NCBI RefSeq assembly: GCF_002435945.1
Contig: NZ_DIXC01000091.1
Location: forward strand, 1-12,538
DNA length: 12,538 bases
Source: Mesotoga sp. UBA6090
Lineage (GTDB): Bacteria; Thermotogota; Thermotogae; Petrotogales; Kosmotogaceae
Direction of reading: 5' to 3'
The position numbers and the translations under genes are program-made. The notes beneath the pieces are model-generated. The model did not search any database and had not been told where the DNA came from. It saw only the letters and a program-made list of their open reading frames with translations. This document shows, piece by piece, positions 7,453-12,538 of this stretch. Position 1 is the stretch's first letter. Each line of letters starts with the position of its first letter.

Positions 7453-8205
7453 CTAATCAAGAAAGTCTTTGGGTAGAAGCCCAGCCGCTTCTTTGTCGAT
7501 CATCCAGAAGAGTTCTCCATATTCAGGAGATACAAGACTTATTGGCAATTCACAATCATTTTGGACCAGAACCAACCTAGCGATCTCTGCCTTGGCCTTT
7601 CCGGAGGCCAGAACGAAGATGTGTCTGGCCTGTTTTAGAGCTCGCAGACCAAGAGTAACCCTTTTGGAGGGCCTTCCATCGTAACTCACTTCACTGGTAA
7701 GTACAAGGGAATCATGGTCGTGAATCTCAGTCGAACCGGGAAAGAGAGAACCCGTGTGGCCGTCTTTTCCAAATCCCAATATTACAAGATCGAAATCTGT
7801 GGAATGTTCTCCAAAATAGTTAATCAATTCTCTTTTGTATTGAGCTGCGGCAATCTCAGGGGATAATTCACCTTTGATTCTGTGAATGTTCTCCTCAGGA
7901 ATCTCGATCTTTCTAAGTAGAAGCTCCTTCACGAGTCTGTAATTGCTTTCATCGTCATCGGGATTAACGCATCTCTCGTCTACCCAGAAAAGGTCGACTT
8001 TTCGCCAGGGAATACTTTGTTTGTAAGGTTCTTCGGCAAGAATTTCATAAAGTCTTCCGGGCGTAGACCCCCCCGAAAGAGCTAGTGAGAATCTCTCATG
8101 AACGGTTATTCTGTTCTCAATTAGTTTTGCTAAATCTTCGGCGGCCGCATTTGATAGCTGCTCGAAATTGTCGAATATACTTAGCTTTCTATTTGCCACC
8201 GTCAT
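7453..8205 (-). CDS. pgl: 6-phosphogluconolactonase
   Basis: This enzyme hydrolyses 6-phosphogluconolactone, the product of Zwf, to 6-phosphogluconate in the cytoplasm. The 250-residue protein has the DevB/SOL-type layout: LSGGSTPGRLY (43-53), WVDERCV (74-80) and GFGKDGHTGSLFPGS (144-158) with the catalytic His150, then RVTLG (182-186). The length is normal. The frame is open up to ATG 8337, but a start there would add 44 residues with no family resemblance inside zwf. I chose ATG 8205, which gives the usual N-terminus and a 17-base overlap with zwf. An alternative ATG at 8226 directly follows GGAGAGG and would add seven residues. The ribosome site for 8205 is weak (AGAGAAAG), consistent with translational coupling to zwf. 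Confidence 0.92.
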   Translation of the reverse strand: MTVANRKLSIFDNFEQLSNAAAEDLAKLIENRITVHERFSLALSGGSTPGRLYEILAEEPYKQSIPWRKVDLFWVDERCVNPDDDESNYRLVKELLLRKIEIPEENIHRIKGELSPEIAAAQYKRELINYFGEHSTDFDLVILGFGKDGHTGSLFPGSTEIHDHDSLVLTSEVSYDGRPSKRVTLGLRALKQARHIFVLASGKAKAEIARLVLVQNDCELPISLVSPEYGELFWMIDKEAAGLLPKDFLD

Positions 8206-9682
8206 CTTTCTCTGGTGGTTCTTCATCCTCTCCACAACAGCAAACAAACCACTCCCGACCTTCCCTCGAGACGATAAAACTGCTTTCTTCGGGACCCCAA
8301 CTACCAGTTTCGTAAGTACACAATTTGACTTCTCCATTCTCTTGTCTTCTTATTATAGGGTCAATTATCCCCCAAGCTAACTCGATTTCATCAGATCTGG
8401 CAAACAATGATGCATCTCCCTGCATTACATCTACAAGGAGTCTCTCGTATGGATCAGGGAGGATGTCATTACCGAATCCGCCGGAAAAACTGAAATCCAT
8501 TTTGACTGTTCTGGTCTTCATCGAACCTCCAGGAATCTTTGCCTCGAAAAATAGCTTTATTCCTTCATCAGGTTGAATACAAAGAGATAGAATGTTCGGA
8601 CTAACAGCTTCGCCATTTATGGATTGTCCAAAAAGCATATGAGGAACACTCTTGAAATGGACGGAGATCTCCGAAACCTTTCTCTTCATCTTCTTACCAG
8701 ATCGAAGATAGAATGGGACTCCCTTCCATCTCCAGTTATCCACATACGTCCTCAGTGCTGCATATGTAGGCGTTTTTGAATGCTTGGCAACTCCTTCTTC
8801 TCCAAGATAGCCATCATACTGACCTAGAACGACATCTGAACACTTGTTCATTGATCTCAGCACTTTGACCTTCTCATCCCTTAGTGCATCCGCCTCGAAA
8901 ACTGCCGGCGGCTCCAAAGCCATTAAGGTCAGAAGCTGAAGCATGTGATTTTGAAACATATCTCTCAATACGCCAGCGGTATCGTAATATCCTGCCCTGT
9001 GTTCTACTCCAATATCCTCTGCAGCAGTTATCTGAACATGATCAATGTATTGACGATTCCATAGTGGTTCAAATATCGAATTGGCAAAACGGAAAGCAAG
9101 TATATTCTGAACGGTCTCTTTCCCAAGAAAGTGGTCTATCCGGAAAATCTGGTCTTCCCTAAAAGACTCGTGAACAAGCCCATTAAGCTCTTTTGCGCTT
9201 TCAAGATCTCTTCCAAAAGGCTTCTCAATCACTATGCGAACTTCCCTTTCCTCAGATCTACTGAGACCCAATTTACCCAGGTGTTTCAGTATGATCGAAT
9301 GCATTTCGGGAGGAATAGAGAGGTAAAAAAGAAGATTTGATCTAACCTGCTCGTTCCTCTCCAATTCGTCGATCCTTTTTTTCAGTTCGCCGTATGTCTC
9401 TTCTTGATCATAGTCGCCCTGTAGGTACTCAATTTTAGTTTCAAATCCCTTCCAGAGATTGCAAATCTTTGGATCAGATCTGGAGTAATCCTGAACCCCC
9501 GCAAATAACCTATCGCGAAAGCCTTTATCCGATATCTTGCTCCTAGAAACGCCGATTACGTTGAATTTTTCAGGGAGCAGACCTTCACAACCGAGGGAGT
9601 GAACAGCTGGAACAAGTTTCCGTTGTGTAAGATCACCGGAAGCCCCGAATACAATCATTATTGAATTCTCAATCTTCGCCAT
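8189..9682 (-). CDS. zwf: glucose-6-phosphate 1-dehydrogenase
   Basis: Zwf oxidises glucose-6-phosphate to 6-phosphogluconolactone and is the entry step of the oxidative pentose phosphate pathway. The 497-residue protein has the nucleotide-binding GASGDLTQRKL (13-23), EKPFGRDL (153-160), the signature RIDHFLGKE (181-189; Asp183, His184, Lys188 bind substrate) and DMFQNH with the catalytic base His246. Arg47 after the second beta strand sits where the 2'-phosphate of NADP is contacted, supporting NADP use. The family normally ends soon after the GSWGPEE segment and a terminal Trp. Here about 18 more residues follow, with three adjacent cysteines (481-483) and an acidic run. The start ATG lies eight bases after GGGGAG and overlaps gnd by 14 bases; the 3' end overlaps pgl. 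Confidence 0.97.
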   Translation of the reverse strand: MAKIENSIMIVFGASGDLTQRKLVPAVHSLGCEGLLPEKFNVIGVSRSKISDKGFRDRLFAGVQDYSRSDPKICNLWKGFETKIEYLQGDYDQEETYGELKKRIDELERNEQVRSNLLFYLSIPPEMHSIILKHLGKLGLSRSEEREVRIVIEKPFGRDLESAKELNGLVHESFREDQIFRIDHFLGKETVQNILAFRFANSIFEPLWNRQYIDHVQITAAEDIGVEHRAGYYDTAGVLRDMFQNHMLQLLTLMALEPPAVFEADALRDEKVKVLRSMNKCSDVVLGQYDGYLGEEGVAKHSKTPTYAALRTYVDNWRWKGVPFYLRSGKKMKRKVSEISVHFKSVPHMLFGQSINGEAVSPNILSLCIQPDEGIKLFFEAKIPGGSMKTRTVKMDFSFSGGFGNDILPDPYERLLVDVMQGDASLFARSDEIELAWGIIDPIIRRQENGEVKLCTYETGSWGPEESSFIVSREGREWFVCCCGEDEEPPEKDDGGK

Positions 9683-10604
9683 CTTTGCTCCCCGGTCTTG
9701 TGTGTTTTATTTCGTGGCCACCAAACCTGTTTCTTATGGCTGCAAGGAGTTTCGCCGAATAATCCTCTTCGACACGGCTCTCAATCCGCTTCTGCAGAGA
9801 CAATGTAATTACCGGGGCGGGGACGTCGAGATCCATGGCCTCAACAACTGCCCAACGTCCTTCTCCTGAATCTGCAACCCATGGCTCTATGTTGCGGAGA
9901 TTCTGATCACCGGCTAGTATATCGCTAATCAACTCCAAAAGCCATGACCTGATCACACTTCCGTGAAGCCATATATCGGTGACTTCCTTCAGATCGAAAT
10001 CAAATTCCTTCTTCGCTCTAAGGATCTCGAATCCTTCCGCATAGGCTTGCATCAACCCGTACTCTATTCCGTTATGGATCATCTTTGCGAAATGGCCGGC
10101 TCCCGCTTGGCCAACTCTTCCCCACCCTTTGTCTTGTTCAGGCGAAAGTGTTGTGAATATTGGCGCGAGGTTATCTATGATCTCTCTCTCACCTCCAATC
10201 ATCATGCTGTAACCTTCTGTCAATCCCCAAATTCCCCCGCTTGTGCCGACATCTACGAAGTTAATTTCTCTTTCCGAAAGTCTTTCCGATCGCCTAATTG
10301 AGTCTTTGTAATTACTGTTGCCTCCATCAATGACTATATCTCCAGAATCGAGCAAGTCTTTGAGAACATTTATAGTTGTTTCAGTTGGAACGCCTGCAGG
10401 AATCATCAACCACAGAATACGAACCGGCGACAACTTCCTCACAAGCTCTTCCAGAGAAAAGGCCGGGCGAAGTCCTATCTCTTCAGCCAGAACCTTTGTA
10501 ATCTCAGAATTGAGATTATATCCGGTGACAGTATGCCCGCCAGCGACGAGTTTTCTGGCAATATTGCCTCCCATTTTACCAAGTCCTACTATCCCTATCT
10601 CCAT
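9669..10604 (-). CDS. gnd: 6-phosphogluconate dehydrogenase, decarboxylating, short (YqeC/GndA) type
   Basis: This enzyme oxidatively decarboxylates 6-phosphogluconate to ribulose-5-phosphate. At 311 residues it is the short form of the family rather than the roughly 470-residue form. Motifs are GLGKMGGNIA (7-16, Rossmann fold), DGGNSNYKDS (93-102), GTSGG (120-124) and KMIHNGIEYG (174-183) with catalytic Lys174 and Glu181, then RNRFGGH near the end. The residues after the second beta strand are YNLN (29-32). NADP enzymes have NRT there, with an arginine for the 2'-phosphate, so NAD preference is likely, as reported for other short forms. The ATG follows AGGAG by eight bases. It is the first gene of gnd-zwf-pgl, so the pathway's third step is encoded first. 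Confidence 0.95.
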   Translation of the reverse strand: MEIGIVGLGKMGGNIARKLVAGGHTVTGYNLNSEITKVLAEEIGLRPAFSLEELVRKLSPVRILWLMIPAGVPTETTINVLKDLLDSGDIVIDGGNSNYKDSIRRSERLSEREINFVDVGTSGGIWGLTEGYSMMIGGEREIIDNLAPIFTTLSPEQDKGWGRVGQAGAGHFAKMIHNGIEYGLMQAYAEGFEILRAKKEFDFDLKEVTDIWLHGSVIRSWLLELISDILAGDQNLRNIEPWVADSGEGRWAVVEAMDLDVPAPVITLSLQKRIESRVEEDYSAKLLAAIRNRFGGHEIKHTRPGSKDGED

Positions 10605-11067
10605 AGAAGCATCTCCTTCTCAAGAACTCTGACTCTCAGAGAATTTCTACGGAACTTCCGATAGCAGAGTCGAGTTATTTAAGACGTTGTTACTAAACAG
10701 ATTCCTAATTGGGCTCTCACATTTCCGAAAACCAGCAGGTTGCTCATAGTTCTATTGTATCAATCGAGGTTGATTCAACCCTCCCTAGTTAGGCAGTGCT
10801 GTTATTACTAATCAACTAGCTATCTTCAAGAACCGAATCCCGAATTAGGTTGGAGTCTATGGGTCTTGAGTGATTCCCAGCAAAAGAATATTTCTTACTG
10901 CCCACCAAAGATTTGACTTTCACAGTGTACACAAATGACTGATTTTGTTTCTGTCTCTTGTATAGGAATTCGATAAATCAACTTTTGTTGATGTGACAAA
11001 CTCTCTAGATACGCTGTGACTCAGTCATAAGCCGATTTACCAATCAGGGTATTTGGAGGCGATGGAA
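10605..11067. promoter_or_regulatory. divergent intergenic region with inverted ATCAAC/GTTGAT half-sites
   Basis: These 463 bases separate the leftward gnd operon from the rightward small lipoprotein gene and hold no gene I can support. On the - strand a TACAAT (10759-10754) could be a gnd -10 box, but no good -35 pairs with it. Beside it is a perfect 13-base palindrome, GGTTGATTCAACC (10768-10780). ATCAAC recurs at 10811-10816, and ATCAAC-TTTT-GTTGAT forms an inverted pair at 10977-10992. A second palindrome, TGACTCAGTCA (11017-11027), and GTGTACAC (10925-10932) also occur. These are candidate operators only. Confidence 0.4.
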
Positions 11068-11398
11068 ATGAGGAAGTGCTCTTTCTCGGTTCTTCGGTTA
11101 TGCAATCTTGATCACAGGTTGTGTCGGTCTACTTCGGACAAACGAAATGAAAGGGTCCGTCTTCACGGTTGAGTACATTGAAAACGCTTCAGTAAAAGTC
11201 TATGACCTTGATGGAAACCGGGTTATCGAAAGGGAGGTTCTCGATACCTATACCAAACGGGTTCAAGTTCCCGGTAATACTACTGGTTCCTTCGATATCC
11301 CTGAAGAACAGGAGAAGACTGATGCTCTTGCATCGGTTGTCGAAGAGTCCTTCCATTCGGAGCAAATACTTGTAAACCTTAGTTCCCGAAAAGTCTAA
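11068..11398 (+). pseudogene. small lipoprotein with frameshifted signal peptide
   Basis: A strong ribosome site (GGAGG, eight bases before ATG 11068) starts a frame MRK that soon diverges. The next frame, open from 11072, reads ALSRFFGYAILITGC and then a 90-residue mature part. Removing one base near 11077 joins them into MRKALSRFFGYAILITGC, a textbook lipoprotein signal with lipobox LITGC. The gene is thus either broken by a one-base insertion or affected by a sequence error. The only start in the mature frame is TTG 11108, within the lipobox, which would remove the export signal. The mature part has a strand-rich core (SVFTVEY, SVKVYDLDGNRV, KRVQVPGN) resembling a small beta-sandwich, then an acidic helical tail. 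No family is recognised and the function is unknown. It is transcribed divergently from gnd. Confidence 0.6.
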
Positions 11399-11716
11399 CG
11401 ATGAAAATCTTCGTAAAGCATTGAAAAGACTACGTTAGAGTTAATTTCTCTAGGTTTATCCCTCGTTATATATTTTATGTAACAGAGATCACAAGATTCT
11501 TCAAGTCCCTGCTAAAACAGCTCAAAATGATCAGTTATAGATAACCTTGACAAAAAGCTCTGAAAAAGGATTCAACCTCGATCCCCGTACTGGATATTGT
11601 TTCAGTAGCTTTGAGGAGCTTCATCTCGAATAAGGAATAAGAACGACATTCTATTTCACACTCCTTCCACTTACAGGTTCTTATAATAGTCTTAGTCTCA
11701 AATGGAGGTGACAAGA
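11399..11716 (+). promoter_or_regulatory. intergenic region with candidate -10 box for the secreted helical protein
   Basis: A perfect TATAAT at 11682-11687 lies 29 bases before the ATG at 11717. A -35 is unclear: TTCACA is 21 bases upstream of it, which is too far. Nearer the lipoprotein stop there is a weak AT-rich hairpin, GTTATATA-TTT-TATGTAAC (11465-11483, one G-U pair), without a U-run. No gene is supported in this stretch on either strand. Confidence 0.4.
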
Positions 11717-12442
11717 ATGAAGAAGATAGCAGTTCTCTCGATCCTAATTCTGATTCTTGGAGTAGTGGGCACAGCTGCACCCGGTTTAAGAAATGCCATG
11801 GATGGGGAGATTTTGCAACTACGTCTACAAATCCAGATTGCGAATGCAATAAACGCAGCCGACCTCTCTCCTGAACAGCTGGGCCAAGTGTATGATCTCG
11901 CAAAATCCGCCCGCGAGGAACTCGAAGCGCTAAAGGAAAGGGTCACGAATACTTTTGAAGAGACTCTGGAAAAGGCAATCTCCGGTGAAGAAGCGACTCT
12001 TCCAGAAATGGATTCAGTCAGGGCAAGAATGCAGTCGATAGTCGAGAATTATCTGAACGGCCTGAAATCAATTATAACGGTCGAACAGGCCGAGAATCTT
12101 GCTGAGTACTTCAGTGAAATGGCATTTGGAAATCGAGCTGACGCCTACAAGAAAAATGCGCCTTTGAGAGAGAGAATCGAAGAAAGACTTCCGGAGATTG
12201 AGGAACAACTGAGACAGCAGTTCAGAAATCTTCCTCCCGAAGCCCAAGAACGCCTCAAGAATCTCGATGTTGACGAAAGAACGAGAGTCTTGAAAGAGAA
12301 GATGGCCGACAGGCTCAATGCCAGCAGACCAGGAATGGTTGAGAGACCCGCGCAAAACAACTTCACTGCTCAAAGACTGGCAATGGTCCTTCTATCTGAC
12401 GAAGCGCTGGAAGTAATGGAGAAGATGCTGAACCAACAATAA
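11717..12442 (+). CDS. secreted helical protein of unknown function with LTxxQ-like motifs
   Basis: This 241-residue protein has a clear signal peptide (MKK, hydrophobic core to about residue 18, cleavage near GTAA-P at 21-22) and should be exported. The mature part is almost entirely charged helix, rich in Glu, Arg and Leu. Two motifs, LSPEQ (50-54) and ITVEQ (120-124), each start a helix and resemble the paired LTxxQ motifs of Spy/CpxP-like periplasmic proteins, which are chaperones or metal sensors. The protein is longer than that family's usual 150-170 residues, so the link is tentative. A frame extends five codons further up to ATG 11702, but GGAGG lies eight bases before ATG 11717 and decides the start. 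It appears to be a single-gene unit with its own -10 box and a terminator after the stop. Confidence 0.75.
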   Translation: MKKIAVLSILILILGVVGTAAPGLRNAMDGEILQLRLQIQIANAINAADLSPEQLGQVYDLAKSAREELEALKERVTNTFEETLEKAISGEEATLPEMDSVRARMQSIVENYLNGLKSIITVEQAENLAEYFSEMAFGNRADAYKKNAPLRERIEERLPEIEEQLRQQFRNLPPEAQERLKNLDVDERTRVLKEKMADRLNASRPGMVERPAQNNFTAQRLAMVLLSDEALEVMEKMLNQQ

Positions 12443-12464
12443 ATGACGATCGTTCTACGATTTG

Positions 12465-12495
12465 AACCCGGAGACATTGTGTCTTCGGGTTTTCT
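12465..12495 (+). terminator. rho-independent terminator after the secreted helical protein
   Basis: AACCCGGAGACA (12465-12476) pairs with TGTCTTCGGGTT (12480-12491), twelve pairs with one G-U and a three-base loop, followed by TTCTTTC. It begins 22 bases past the stop codon. The last 43 bases of the window hold nothing further that I can identify. Confidence 0.8.
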
Positions 12496-12538
12496 TTCGG
12501 AAAAACCCTTTCAGGTGAGTAGCCCAGGGGGATTTCAC

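Noticed and set aside
7252..7580. two overlapping + strand frames of 74-76 codons
   Set aside because: Both lack ribosome sites, run into the 3' end of pgl antisense and show no family features.
8206..8337. N-terminal extension of pgl from ATG 8337
   Set aside because: It lies inside zwf in another frame, has no family similarity, and starts within the zwf coding sequence. ATG 8205 gives the normal length.
12455..12538. open - strand frame at the right edge as the end of a convergent gene
   Set aside because: It overlaps the terminator stem, all frames here are short, and nothing recognisable is encoded.

Overview
The window looks like a chromosomal segment of a mesophilic Thermotogota bacterium, most likely Mesotoga or a close relative. 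This is inferred from moderate base composition, strong GGAGG ribosome sites, the overall flavour of the proteins and the mix of TRAP transport, sugar-acid-type aldolase and pentose phosphate genes. It was not checked by any search. No RNA genes, insertion sequences, integrases, CRISPR arrays or defence genes were seen.

Left edge (1-1812) is a decaying zone. The 3' end of an HD-GYP gene survives on the + strand without its start or catalytic half (94-297). Convergent to it is a lipoprotein gene made of six InlB-type B-repeats (322-1812, - strand), cut in the middle by one in-frame TAG. About 600 bases without a convincing gene follow (1813-2433).

Centre (2434-7107) is one - strand operon read right to left: a DapA/NanA-superfamily aldolase, then the three parts of a TRAP transporter (binding protein DctP, small membrane subunit DctQ, large permease DctM), then an IclR-family regulator. 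A 27-base perfect hairpin sits between dctP and dctQ. A TATAAT element and a repeated ATTGAAA motif lie ahead of the aldolase. The simplest reading is import of a carboxylate such as a sugar acid or keto acid, cleavage by the aldolase, and control by the regulator encoded at the operon's end. The substrate cannot be read from the sequence.

A gap of about 350 bases (7108-7452) holds a possible relic of an outer-membrane beta-barrel C-terminus. Next is a second - strand operon (7453-10604), gnd-zwf-pgl in transcription order, with overlapping genes. It supplies the whole oxidative pentose phosphate pathway from glucose-6-phosphate to ribulose-5-phosphate. Cofactor-site residues suggest an NADP-type Zwf and a non-NADP (NAD-preferring) Gnd.

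Right edge (10605-12538): a 460-base divergent intergenic region with several inverted ATCAAC/GTTGAT half-sites, a small lipoprotein gene whose signal peptide is split by an apparent one-base frameshift, and a secreted helical protein with two LTxxQ-like motifs that ends in a clear rho-independent terminator. Two or three protein-coding relics or breaks within 12.5 kb suggest either gene decay or uncorrected sequence errors. I did not find a wholly new molecular system. The best leads are the unassigned TRAP/aldolase operon and the interrupted surface lipoprotein.
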